From positions 1 to 40,121 of the forward strand of contig JAHCJE010000012.1 of assembly GCA_026128865.1 (NCBI GenBank): a stretch of DNA of 40,121 nucleotides. The letters are read 5' to 3'. The stretch comes from Phycisphaeraceae bacterium (GTDB lineage Bacteria > Planctomycetota > Phycisphaerae > Phycisphaerales > UBA1924). The position numbers and the translations under genes are program-made. This document shows positions 7,755 through 15,393 of this stretch, piece after piece. Numbering within the stretch: the first letter of the stretch is position 1; each line of letters starts with the position of its first letter. Below the pieces are notes generated by a model. It had not been told where the DNA came from, did no database searches, and saw only the letters and a program-made list of their open reading frames with translations.

Positions 7755-8720
7755 TCACCCGCGGTACTTGCGAACCAGGTCGATGTCCTCCGCGCTCGCC
7801 CACAGCACCTTGAGCTCCTGGTCCGGTTCGTCGTTGAGGCACCGGCTGACCGTCGGCTCCGATACCCCGAGCCGCTTCGCCAGGTCCTGCTGGGTCGGCC
7901 GAGGCAGGAGTTCCGCACGCCCGCGAGTGGCGGTCGCGTGGTAGTGCGCCTTGGCGGCGCGGAGGTGCTCGCGGAGCTCGCGCTTGAGCCCGTCGAGCGC
8001 CGTGGCCCGCGAGGCCCGCTTCCTCTTGGGCGCAGCCGCTCGCTGCTTCGCGGGCGTCGAGAGGCCCGCGGCGACCAGGTGACCCTGGCGGTAACCATCC
8101 CAGGCGTCCGTGGCCTTCCAGGAGGCTCCGTCCGCGACGAGCACGTCGGCAAGTGGCACGAGCGTCGCGCGTGCGCTGTCCGCCGCCGCCCGCGCCTGAA
8201 CGGTCCAGCCCGCCCGCCCAGGAGTCAGCACGAGCGGTGGTTTCCTCGCGCCGGCGGCGAGGTCGTGCAGAGCCGTCAACATCGCGGCCTCCGTGGTGAC
8301 CGCGACCAAGACGACGGGGATCGCCAGGGCCGGCTGCGGTTCCCAGTGGCCAATCCGCAGCGTGCCGGGCAGCCGCCCCACTGGCTCGTGCGCGATCCTC
8401 AGCCCAAGCGCCGCGCACAGTTGCCGCCGGAGCGCCGCGGGATCGACCGCGTGGATCACGACGTCCGATGGCGAAAGGACGGCGCGCTCCGAACGACCCT
8501 GGTCGCACACGCCGACAATCGTGCCGTCTCGGTGCCGAACCACGCGCAGCGGTGGCAGGCCCGGCGTCAGCGCCGGGTGCAACGACGCGCGCGCCTGGGT
8601 GGGATGGAGCACGGACTCGGTGGCGGGCAACTGCTCACCACACCGCTCCCGCCACTCCGCGATCACCGCCGCGCCGGCGGGCCTGGCCTCGAGGAAGGAC
8701 CACAGCCGGTCAAGCGACAT
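7755..8720 (-). CDS. Uncharacterised protein with C-terminal helix-turn-helix
   Basis: This 321-residue protein belongs to no family I recognise. The first ~190 residues have the look of a mixed alpha/beta domain (IGHWEPQPALAIPVVLVAVTTEAAM). A basic Lys/Arg/Ala stretch (PAKQRAAAPKRKRASR) follows. Near the C-terminus lies a clear helix-turn-helix, TQQDLAKRLGVSEPTVSRCL. It could be a DNA-binding regulator or the DNA-targeting half of a two-protein system. Its start codon lies inside the end of the preceding gene (11-base overlap), so the two are probably made together. Confidence 0.65.
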   Translation of the reverse strand: MSLDRLWSFLEARPAGAAVIAEWRERCGEQLPATESVLHPTQARASLHPALTPGLPPLRVVRHRDGTIVGVCDQGRSERAVLSPSDVVIHAVDPAALRRQLCAALGLRIAHEPVGRLPGTLRIGHWEPQPALAIPVVLVAVTTEAAMLTALHDLAAGARKPPLVLTPGRAGWTVQARAAADSARATLVPLADVLVADGASWKATDAWDGYRQGHLVAAGLSTPAKQRAAAPKRKRASRATALDGLKRELREHLRAAKAHYHATATRGRAELLPRPTQQDLAKRLGVSEPTVSRCLNDEPDQELKVLWASAEDIDLVRKYRG

Positions 8721-9876
8721 TGCCCATGACTCTCATGAGATGGGGTGTGAAGCGCCGCCGCACGAGCCAGTCGTGGACCAGCGGAGCGTCCGACTCGCGG
8801 TCGAACACCGCCGCGTTCGGCGGCTTGATGGCCACCGACCGCTCCCGCTCCGCGTGCCGGAACTTCATCTTGAAGACCGCCTTCAGCAGCGTCGCGGACG
8901 CGGGGATGGAGCGGTGCGCCTCCTCGAGCGCTGCGAACACGTCGTCGGACTGGTGGATCTCGACGTGGTAGCGCTGCGAGTCGTGCCGCCAGCGCAGCTC
9001 GGTCAGGCGGACCGACTCGAGCCCATCCACGTCGGAGCACACGAGGCAGTCCGGCCCGCGTTCCACGATGGGCGCCAGCGTGAACCGCCCCCGGACCTCG
9101 GTGCTGAAGAGCAGCTCGTCATTGAACAGCCGCTTCCCGAAGGCCCGGCAGTACTGTGCTGTCTCTCCCTTCGCGTCCGCATGCACCGCCAGCTCGCCCA
9201 GGCCCCGGTCGAAGATCACGATGTCGTACTTCTCCGGCCGGTAGAACACGCTCGACGACTCGCCGTTCTCGATCGTTCCCTCCCGCCGCAACTTCTCGCC
9301 GTGGCGGACCAGGAACCAGACGGCCTCCTCCTTCACGAAGGGGAACACCCGCGTGCCGCGGCCCTTCTTCCGCGTCTCGAAGAAGGCGTCGAGGTCGTCC
9401 TGCAGCCCCTGGATGATCACGTCCTGTACGCCGCGGATCACCGGGGGACGGGCGCTCACGCTTGGGAAGTGCTCGAACTTCTTGGTGCGGACCAGGTACC
9501 GCTCGGCGTGGTAGCGCTGCAGCACCTCCGGGTCGTCGAGCCAGATCCGCACCGCCAGGTCGGCGGGCGAAACCGGCGCATCGCCGAGCTGGATGTCGCT
9601 GCGCCGCGCCTCGTCGAGGAGGTCCTCGTACATCTCCGGCGCGGAGAGCTCATCAACGAAGAAGAGCGCATCGAGCAGCGGGTCGGGCGCATCATCGCCC
9701 GGGTCCATCAGCAGCGCGGCCAGCCGATCGATGTTGACCGGCGACGCGGCGAGGATCTCGGCGAGCGCCGGCCACGTTGAAGCGTGGCCCGCGAGGAAAC
9801 GGACGAGCAGCGCGGGCTCGATCTGCCGCAGGACCGCCGGGCTTGAGAAACGACGAAGTCTGAAACTACCTGACAT
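8710..9876 (-). CDS. Uncharacterised 388-residue protein
   Basis: No family is recognised. The N-terminus is helical (VLRQIEPALLVRFLAGH, then WPALAEILAA) and resembles a scaffold-like domain. The middle and C-terminal parts look mixed alpha/beta, with FVKEEAVWFLVRHGEKLRREG, YDIVIFDRGLGELAVHADAKGE and LVCSDVDGLESVRLTELRW. No transmembrane segment or signal peptide is seen. The ATG at 9876 was chosen for its GGGGAG seven bases upstream; the frame extends 32 residues further but that part is low complexity. It overlaps the next gene by 11 bases, forming a two-gene unit of unknown role. Confidence 0.68.
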   Translation of the reverse strand: MSGSFRLRRFSSPAVLRQIEPALLVRFLAGHASTWPALAEILAASPVNIDRLAALLMDPGDDAPDPLLDALFFVDELSAPEMYEDLLDEARRSDIQLGDAPVSPADLAVRIWLDDPEVLQRYHAERYLVRTKKFEHFPSVSARPPVIRGVQDVIIQGLQDDLDAFFETRKKGRGTRVFPFVKEEAVWFLVRHGEKLRREGTIENGESSSVFYRPEKYDIVIFDRGLGELAVHADAKGETAQYCRAFGKRLFNDELLFSTEVRGRFTLAPIVERGPDCLVCSDVDGLESVRLTELRWRHDSQRYHVEIHQSDDVFAALEEAHRSIPASATLLKAVFKMKFRHAERERSVAIKPPNAAVFDRESDAPLVHDWLVRRRFTPHLMRVMGNVA

Positions 9877-9996
9877 CGGAATGCTCCCCGGCGGTCTCCG
9901 CCCGCCGATGGCGTCATGTACCCCGAGGAGCGCCCCAATAGCGCGCCGTCTACCGGGCGATTTGGGGAGCATGGTAGCCGGAACTCGTCGCCAGTG

Positions 9997-10197
9997 TTAG
10001 GCGGCCGACCGGGTATGTCGGTTGTCGTGGAAATCCCATGCAAAGCCGGATTCTGTAAGGACTTGCGCCAACAACAGTCGCCGGATTCGCCAGTTCGGCT
10101 CGGCAGCGATCCGGCGCAGGTGAGCCTCCCGGACCGCCATCGGCGTGGACCACCGGTCGATTGCGGACACTTGTTGCATCTGTTGCACATGCTGCAT
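9997..10197 (-). CDS. Possible small protein
   Basis: An open frame of 66 residues begins with a Gln/Met-rich stretch (MQHVQQMQQV) and continues with a helical Arg/Leu-rich part (AVREAHLRRIAAEPNWRIRR). It sits between the divergent genes at 9876 and 10231. The translation looks more protein-like than the other frames here, but no family is recognised and no good ribosome site precedes the ATG. The three TTGCA-type repeats at 10170-10200 that encode the Gln/Met stretch could instead be an operator for the divergent genes. Confidence 0.25.
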   Translation of the reverse strand: MQHVQQMQQVSAIDRWSTPMAVREAHLRRIAAEPNWRIRRLLLAQVLTESGFAWDFHDNRHTRSAA

Positions 10198-10230
10198 TTG
10201 ATCTGCGGCCCGCGACTGGAGGAACAAGAG

Positions 10231-10689
10231 TTGTCCAAGAGACCCAAGCACCGGCAGGGCAACGACACGAGAGCGGAAGCGCGAGATCGCGACCTCGCGG
10301 CCGCGGCGCTCGAGCGGCTGAACCACGCGCAGACCGAGGACGGCTCGCTCACGCTGGTTGCGCCTGATGGCGAGCGGATCGACCTACCCGCGTGCGTCGT
10401 CGCACTGTTGAAGGACTGCCTTCAGTGCATCGCTCGCGGGGACACGGCGAAAGTGGTTGCGGTGCGGGCCGAGCTCTCCACATTCGAGGCCGCCGCGCTG
10501 CTGGGCGTATCGCGGCCGTTCCTCATCATGGAACTGGAGGCCGGGAGGCTCCCGTTCCGCCTCGTCGGCTCGCATCGGCGCATCGCGCTCGCGGCCCTGT
10601 TGCGATACAAGAGCGCGATCGATGGCCGACGGCACGAGGCCCTCGACGAACTCACGCGAGAGGCCCAGGAACTGGGCATGGGCTACTGA
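10231..10689 (+). CDS. Excisionase-family DNA-binding protein, antitoxin-like
   Basis: The 152-residue product has a basic N-terminus and a C-terminal MerR/excisionase-type helix-turn-helix: LSTFEAAALLGVSRPFLIMELEAGRLPFRLVGSHRRIALAALLRY. This pattern is typical of antitoxins paired with PIN-domain toxins and of excisionases. No PIN gene follows; instead the convergent gene ends seven bases inside this one. The TTG at 10231 was preferred because GGAGG lies eight bases upstream. A longer frame from 9916 lacks protein-like sequence. It could regulate the nearby serine recombinase region, or be the remaining half of a toxin-antitoxin pair. Confidence 0.7.
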   Translation: MSKRPKHRQGNDTRAEARDRDLAAAALERLNHAQTEDGSLTLVAPDGERIDLPACVVALLKDCLQCIARGDTAKVVAVRAELSTFEAAALLGVSRPFLIMELEAGRLPFRLVGSHRRIALAALLRYKSAIDGRRHEALDELTREAQELGMGY

Positions 10690-11120
10690 CGCGATCCGTC
10701 CTGCTTCCCGCATGCGGAAGAGGCCAGCCGCCTCCACGACTCCCGCTGCCGGCTCCACAGCACCTCCGCGGCGATCGCCCGCACATCCGACTCGTGGATC
10801 GGGTCGCGTCCCTTCGTCGTGCGCGGCAGGAACAGCAGCGCCTCCTGGATGTCGGGGGCCAGCATCAACAGGTTCATGATCTGCGTGATGCGCGCCCTGG
10901 AGACGTGACCGACTCGCGCGAGGCCCGCCTGGTCCGTGACCGCGCCCGACCGGATCAGGCCGTCCAGCCTGATCGCCAGCGCCATCAATCGAGAGACGTG
11001 GGGGATCGATCCCTCGGGCAGGCTCGGCCGCGGCGTCGCGGGGCCGACGCCCATCGCCCGCCGCCCGCGGTTCCGCGTGTCGAAGTGAACCTGCTTCGTC
11101 ACCGTTACGCCGGGCTGCAT
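10683..11120 (-). CDS. Recombinase-associated helix-turn-helix protein
   Basis: This 145-residue protein begins MQPGVTVTKQVHFD inside the end of the recombinase gene (16-base overlap). It has a central KorB/ParB-like helix-turn-helix, AVTDQAGLARVGHVSRARITQIMNLL, followed by LAPDIQEALLFLPRT. The position right after a large serine recombinase and the coupled start suggest an accessory DNA-binding factor, for example a directionality or expression regulator. That role is inferred and has no direct support in the sequence. Confidence 0.68.
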   Translation of the reverse strand: MQPGVTVTKQVHFDTRNRGRRAMGVGPATPRPSLPEGSIPHVSRLMALAIRLDGLIRSGAVTDQAGLARVGHVSRARITQIMNLLMLAPDIQEALLFLPRTTKGRDPIHESDVRAIAAEVLWSRQRESWRRLASSACGKQDGSRQ

Positions 11121-12691
11121 GCGGCCTCCTCTTCAGCGGGATCGTCGCTCCCATCATGGAACGTCACGCTGATCGTCCCGGCGACGGCGTCGTACTCGAC
11201 GCGCCGGACGATGAGCTGGATCAACCGCTCCCGCTCGGCGAGCGTGAGGCTGTTCCACAACGGGTCGAATGCCTCCAGCGCTCCGGCCAGTTCGTCGTCG
11301 TCGATCACCCGCCCACGCATGGCCCGCAGTTGGGCGTCGAGCCGCCGCACGTCCGAATCGTGCTCCCGGATCTGTTCGCGCAGGTCGCCGGCGAGAGCGG
11401 CAGAGCCGTTCCGGTCGCGCCCCGATTCGACCAGTTCTCGCAGGTCGACGCGGCATTTGCCAAGGCGCGCGGCAAGGTCCGCCCGTCGTTTGGTCGTCGC
11501 GTCGAGATCCGCCTTCAGCCGCTCCTGCGCCCGGAGGACGGAGGCCGACATGAGCTCCTCGTCCTTCCCCAGCGCTCGGACCTGGTCGATGACGAAGTCC
11601 TCCAGGTCGTTGGCGGGGAGCGACGGCCCCGGGCACTGCTTCCATCCCCGCTTCTGCGCCCGCACGCAGACGTAGTAGCGATAGCGTTTCGGCCCGTCGG
11701 TGGCGAAGTGGTGGCTCATCGCGGACTCGCAGGCCTTGCACCGCACGAGGCCCCGCAGGAGCGCGCCGTGCTTGTTGCTGTACCCCTTCCCGTCGTGCGT
11801 CCGGTTGTCGCGGAGCATCTCGCCGACGCGGCGGAAGAGGTCCTCGTCGATGAGCGCCTCGTGGAGCCCGTCGTAGACCTCCGCTTTGTATCGCACCCTG
11901 CCCAGGTACGTTACGTTGGTCAGCAGCTTGAAGAGCGTGGACTTCTCGAAGCCGCTCCCCCCGCACGGCGTGCCGTCCTTGGACTGCCACGCCTTGTTCG
12001 TCACTCCCATCTCGTCGAGGCGCTTGATCGTCTGCTGGACCGATCGCGTCTCCAGGTAGAGCTCGAAGATCCGCCGCACCATCTTCGCCTCGGCCTTGTT
12101 CACCACGAGCCGGTTGCCGCCGGGCGAGTACTCGATATCGTACCCGAGGACTGGTCGTCCGCCGCCCCACCGGCCCTTTTTGCGCGCCGCCGCGATCTTG
12201 TCGCGGGTGCGCTCCGAGATGATCTCCCGCTCGAACTGCGCAAACGAGAGCAGGATGTTGAGCGTCAGCCTCCCCATCGAGTGCGTCGTGTTGAACTGCT
12301 GCGTCACCGACACGAACGACACGCCGTGCCCCTCGAACGTCTGCATCATGCGCGCGAAGTCCAGCAGCGACCGCGAGAGGCGGTCCACCTTGTAGACGAC
12401 GACGCAGTCGATCTTGCCCGCCTCGATATCCGCAAGCAGGCGCTGCACCGCGGGCCGCTCCAGGTTTCCGCCGGTGAACCCGCCGTCGTCGTAGCGATCG
12501 GTCAGGCAGACCCACCCGGCGTGCTTCTGGCTGGCGATGAAGTTCTCGGCGCTCTCGCGTTGGGCATCGAGGGAGTTGAACTCCTGCTCCAGCCCCTCCT
12601 CGCTGCTCTTGCGCGTGTAGATGGCGCACCGGACCTTGCCGGGTGTGGCATTCGCATTGACAGCGGGCTGGCGTTTCGGGCGTCGGCTCAT
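11105..12691 (-). CDS. Large serine recombinase (resolvase/invertase family)
   Basis: The 528-residue protein has the complete layout of large serine recombinases. It has an N-terminal resolvase domain with Y25-T-R-K-S29, where Ser29 is the expected nucleophile, and with VDRLSRS and FAQFEREIISERTRDK. A recombinase domain follows (YSPGGNRLVVNKAEAKMVRRIFELYL). Next is a zinc ribbon beginning CKACESAMSHH, and then a coiled coil between about residues 390 and 460. Such enzymes integrate or excise phages and other elements between short attachment sites without host factors. Its start overlaps the DUF2924 gene (ATGA) and its end overlaps the helix-turn-helix gene, so this is one operon. Confidence 0.92.
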   Translation of the reverse strand: MSRRPKRQPAVNANATPGKVRCAIYTRKSSEEGLEQEFNSLDAQRESAENFIASQKHAGWVCLTDRYDDGGFTGGNLERPAVQRLLADIEAGKIDCVVVYKVDRLSRSLLDFARMMQTFEGHGVSFVSVTQQFNTTHSMGRLTLNILLSFAQFEREIISERTRDKIAAARKKGRWGGGRPVLGYDIEYSPGGNRLVVNKAEAKMVRRIFELYLETRSVQQTIKRLDEMGVTNKAWQSKDGTPCGGSGFEKSTLFKLLTNVTYLGRVRYKAEVYDGLHEALIDEDLFRRVGEMLRDNRTHDGKGYSNKHGALLRGLVRCKACESAMSHHFATDGPKRYRYYVCVRAQKRGWKQCPGPSLPANDLEDFVIDQVRALGKDEELMSASVLRAQERLKADLDATTKRRADLAARLGKCRVDLRELVESGRDRNGSAALAGDLREQIREHDSDVRRLDAQLRAMRGRVIDDDELAGALEAFDPLWNSLTLAERERLIQLIVRRVEYDAVAGTISVTFHDGSDDPAEEEAACSPA

Positions 12692-13209
12692 GCGGTCTTC
12701 TCCCGCTGGGCGCTCGCCTTCGCGCCGGCCAACCCGAAGAAGAGCAGGCCGTTCCAGTGCGAGCCGGTGATCGCGTGGGCGATGGCGCTGAGCGACCTGT
12801 AGACCTGCCCGTCGTACTCGAACCCATCGGCTCGCACCGTCACCGTGTGCTCCCGGCCCTCATAGGGCTTCGTCAAGCGGCTTCCCGGCGGCGGGATGCG
12901 CTCGTCCCGAGCGACCACCAGCCTGCCCGTCACCGTCCGCACTTCTGTCGGCGGTGGCGTCGCCCCCTGATCCTTCGGCGGCCGCACGCGGATGTCCGCG
13001 TCCCGAGCCAGTTCCCGCGCCTGCTGGCGTGCCCGTTCCGAGAGGTCCCCTTCGGCGAGCGCCTGGACGCGCCACGCCACTCGCCGGAACAACCACTGCC
13101 GGTTCCCCGAGCGGGCCGTCTCGCCGAAGACCTCGGCGTACCTCGTCTGGAGCTGGCCCACGGTCATCCGTTCCAGGGCCGCGATCTGTCGCTTCACGTC
13201 GTCAGCCAT
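12688..13209 (-). CDS. DUF2924-family protein
   Basis: The 173-residue product matches DUF2924: an N-terminal helical part (QIAALERMTVGQLQTRYAEVFGE, then NRQWLFRRVAWRVQALAEGDL) and a C-terminal part with RLTKPYEGREHTVTVRADGF and YRSLSAIAHAITGSHWNGLLFFGL. DUF2924 genes are regular upstream partners of large serine recombinases in mobile elements; their job is not known. The ATG at 13209 is favoured over an upstream frame of 70 low-complexity residues. Overlaps with both neighbours (8 bases and ATGA) show translational coupling. Confidence 0.85.
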   Translation of the reverse strand: MADDVKRQIAALERMTVGQLQTRYAEVFGETARSGNRQWLFRRVAWRVQALAEGDLSERARQQARELARDADIRVRPPKDQGATPPPTEVRTVTGRLVVARDERIPPPGSRLTKPYEGREHTVTVRADGFEYDGQVYRSLSAIAHAITGSHWNGLLFFGLAGAKASAQREKTA

Positions 13210-13477
13210 GCTGCTCTCCGGCCTTGCCCGCGTTCCCCGAGGGGTGTTCACCCGTGGGACCGCGAGCGACGACACTGAGGGCGGCATGCTCCGGGAGTTC
13301 AAGTCCATCGCCGCCGGATTCTTCCGGCGGCATGTCGGACGTCGGCGCGGCCGCGATGCGCGCCAGGCCGGCGGCGATGAGATCAACCAGTTCCCGCCGG
13401 CGGGTCCGGGGATCGGCAAACGAGTCGGCGCGGCGTCGCGGCCGCCGCGCTGCGGGCGGGTGAGTCGGGTCGGGCAT
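13202..13477 (-). CDS. Small basic/acidic protein of the recombinase cassette
   Basis: The 91-residue product has a strongly basic N-terminus (AARRPRRRADS) and a predicted helix RRRELVDLIAAGLARIAA, then a Glu/Gly-rich tail. No family is recognised, but similar short genes commonly precede DUF2924 in recombinase cassettes. GGAG lies five bases before the ATG. It is the first gene after the promoter-like repeat at 13523 and overlaps the DUF2924 gene by eight bases. Confidence 0.6.
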   Translation of the reverse strand: MPDPTHPPAARRPRRRADSFADPRTRRRELVDLIAAGLARIAAAPTSDMPPEESGGDGLELPEHAALSVVARGPTGEHPSGNAGKAGEQHG

Positions 13478-13522
13478 CGGTGCTCCTCGACGGCGGCCCT
13501 TCGAGACCGCTGGGGATCACCG

Positions 13523-13560
13523 CCCTATATCTGCGCGCGGTATCGAAACTGTCGCGCTGT
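13523..13560 (-). promoter_or_regulatory. Right copy of 18-bp direct repeat (promoter-like or recombination site)
   Basis: CCCTATATCTGCGCGCGG at 13523-13540 is identical to 6943-6960 and in the same orientation; the flank CGAAACTGTCGCGC matches the left copy at most positions. On the minus strand it ends 46 bases before the ATG of the recombinase cassette, a fitting promoter distance. The alternative is one end of a 6.6-kb recombinase-bearing segment. Confidence 0.6.
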
Positions 13561-13633
13561 CGACGACACGAGCCAGGTCGGATCAGCGAACGACTCCGTC
13601 TAGTGCGCTCGCAACAGCTCATTTATTTATAGC

Positions 13634-14548
13634 TCAGAGCTCGCCGCCATCATCGGATTCTTCGTCCGTCGGAAGAGCGTCGTCCGGGATGGTCAACAGC
13701 ACCACTAACGTCTCCATTGATGGCACAGGAAGGTAATGCTCGGTCACGTGCACGCCGCCCAGCTCACCGCGGTCATAAGTGCGGAACCACTCTCGCGCAA
13801 ACGCGCTCCCCTCGGACCAGCGCCCTGTCCCGGACTCGAATGCCGGCCACCGCTCGCGCCCCGTCCGTGATAGGGTCGAGCCCTTGCTGGGCGGGTAGAA
13901 GCCGGCCGCGATCATCGGCTGCGATGTGGCGCTCCAGGCGACCACTCCATCCCGAACTCCGATCATCGCGCACGGGAAGTCTGAAAGCGCCACGCACCGC
14001 AGCGCGGTGCTGACCAGCGAGGTACGAAACTGCCCAGCGAGCTCCTCCACCACGGCGAGCGAGAGCTGCTCCTCGTTCACCAACGGGCGAAGGAGCTTGG
14101 AGGGAAGCAGCAGCCCGGCCGCAAACGCATCCGCCTCTCGCTCGATCGTTGCGTCGTTGACAAACTCGCCCCGAGATCTGTGCGCGGCCCCGCCCCGGCG
14201 CAGATAGGCGTGGTGCGGGTCGAGATAGAAATGACCAAGCTCGTGGCTGACTGAAAACCGCGTACGCGGGTGGTGGGCCCCTGCAGAAAGCCCGCAGTCG
14301 TACTTGTTGTTGTAGAACAGCAGGAAGCGGTTCTGTTTCTTGTGGAACTCCAACTGGCCGTCGAAGCGCTGCCTGAAGTCATCGCCGATCAGCGTGATCG
14401 TTTCCTCTGATGCGGCAATCGCAAACGGATCGATCGGTTTGCGCAGGGAGTTGGTGACCGTCAGGATCTGCTCGGCGCGCTCAGCGGCCTTCTCCAGGCG
14501 GTTCCGATCCATCTGCCATTCCAGTTTGGTTTTCGTCAACTTCGCCAT
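13634..14548 (-). CDS. ImmA/IrrE-family metallopeptidase
   Basis: The ~304-residue protein has a zinc-peptidase motif H102-E-L-G-H106 in SVSHELGHFYLDPHHAY and the downstream family signature IEREADAFAAGLLLPSKLL, whose Glu is a likely third zinc ligand. This is the ImmA/IrrE peptidase domain, which in mobile elements and phages cleaves a partner repressor after a stress signal. The C-terminal ~130 residues (GVRDGVVAWSATSQPMIAAG onward) look like a sensing domain and end in an acidic tail. The start overlaps the preceding gene by 68 bases from the ATG at 14548, or more from a GTG at 14584. No repressor gene is adjacent, so the substrate is unknown. Confidence 0.82.
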   Translation of the reverse strand: MAKLTKTKLEWQMDRNRLEKAAERAEQILTVTNSLRKPIDPFAIAASEETITLIGDDFRQRFDGQLEFHKKQNRFLLFYNNKYDCGLSAGAHHPRTRFSVSHELGHFYLDPHHAYLRRGGAAHRSRGEFVNDATIEREADAFAAGLLLPSKLLRPLVNEEQLSLAVVEELAGQFRTSLVSTALRCVALSDFPCAMIGVRDGVVAWSATSQPMIAAGFYPPSKGSTLSRTGRERWPAFESGTGRWSEGSAFAREWFRTYDRGELGGVHVTEHYLPVPSMETLVVLLTIPDDALPTDEESDDGGEL

Positions 14549-14873
14549 CGTTGCCGAGCGCCTTTCGCCGGTGCCGTTCGACACGCTCGTCTACTTCGGG
14601 ATCTGGCTCACCAGCGTTGCGGTTGAGTTGAAGGGCATCTTCATCGACGCCCGACTCCAGTCCCTGATTCACGGGCCCTGCCGAGGGCGACCAGTCGTCT
14701 TGGCCCGAGGCGATCGACTCGGTCATGGCGTCGAGCATGTCGTCGGGCAGTAGTTCGGGCATGGCAGCTTTGTATTCCCGTTCCGACTCTTCGGGGCAGA
14801 GCGGGTGGAGCTTCAGTCCCCGTCGGAGCTTCGACGCCATCGCGCCCCAGAACTTGTCGGCTTCATCGGGCAT
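14481..14873 (-). CDS. Uncharacterised protein between sigma factor and metallopeptidase
   Basis: The 130-residue product starts MPDEADKFWGAMASKLRRG and is acidic and largely helical (EESEREYKAAMPELLPDDMLDAMTESIASG), with a disordered-looking C-terminus. No family is recognised. It overlaps the sigma gene upstream (11 bases) and the metallopeptidase gene downstream, so the three are co-translated. A partner of either neighbour, such as an anti-sigma factor cleaved by the peptidase, would fit this arrangement; the sequence does not prove it. Confidence 0.6.
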   Translation of the reverse strand: MPDEADKFWGAMASKLRRGLKLHPLCPEESEREYKAAMPELLPDDMLDAMTESIASGQDDWSPSAGPVNQGLESGVDEDALQLNRNAGEPDPEVDERVERHRRKALGNDGEVDENQTGMADGSEPPGEGR

Positions 14874-15393
14874 GATTGCGACCTCCGTCTCCCTCTTGGT
14901 AGTGCCCCAGCCGGATCATCTCTCGTCGAATGGCGTCGCGCGCGCTGTTGCGCGACACGTACACCGAGTTCTTGGAGGTGCCCAGCGCCGCGGCGAGGTC
15001 CGCAGCAGGGGCGGTGCCTGTGGGATGCGCCAGATCCGCCTTGGTGACGGCCCGCTGCTGATTCGGCAGCTTCTCCACGATGGCCGCCACGTCACGCCGC
15101 CGCTGCTCCCGCTTCCTCTGGTTCTCCTTCTCTGATTCGGTGTAGTCGCTCTCGCCGATGGGACCGCAGTCGGCCGGGTCATACCCCTCCTGCTCGCTCA
15201 ACAGGGCGTGCTGCTGACGGCTCTCGCCCCGGATGATTGATCGAGCAGCGTTCTGCGCGATCCGGAGGAACCACGGACCGGCCGGACGCCTGTCGTCGTA
15301 CCGCTCGGCGAACCGCCAGAGATTCCACAGCGCCCGGAAGAAGGCCTCGTCGGCGATCTGGCGACCGTGGTGCTTGACGAGCCATCCGTACAC
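14863..15393 (-). CDS. ECF-type sigma factor, main part (N-terminus cut by in-frame TAG)
   Basis: The 176 residues from the GTG at 15393 hold sigma region 2 (IADEAFFRALWNLWRFAERYDD, then PWFLRIAQNAARSIIRGE) and, after a basic linker, region 4 (TAPAADLAAALGTSKNSVYVSRNSARDAI). In frame upstream, the same coding sense continues through a TAG at 15423-15421 to an ATG at 15501 with a good ribosome site. The piece before the TAG plus AFAARHKDKVYGWL looks like a normal sigma region 2.1 opening. The gene is therefore either broken at its start, read through, or translated from 15393 as a shortened factor. It overlaps the next gene by 11 bases. Confidence 0.72.
   Translation of the reverse strand: MYGWLVKHHGRQIADEAFFRALWNLWRFAERYDDRRPAGPWFLRIAQNAARSIIRGESRQQHALLSEQEGYDPADCGPIGESDYTESEKENQRKREQRRRDVAAIVEKLPNQQRAVTKADLAHPTGTAPAADLAAALGTSKNSVYVSRNSARDAIRREMIRLGHYQEGDGGRNHAR

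Noticed and set aside
8753..9780. Long plus-strand open frame (part of 8293-9780) opposite the 388-residue unknown gene
   Set aside because: Antisense shadow; the minus-strand gene has a good ribosome site, a coupled overlap with its partner and a more protein-like composition.
10170..10200. Three TTGCA-type repeats thought to be a CRISPR-like or iteron array
   Set aside because: Units are too short and too few, and they can simply encode a Gln/Met stretch on the minus strand or form one operator.
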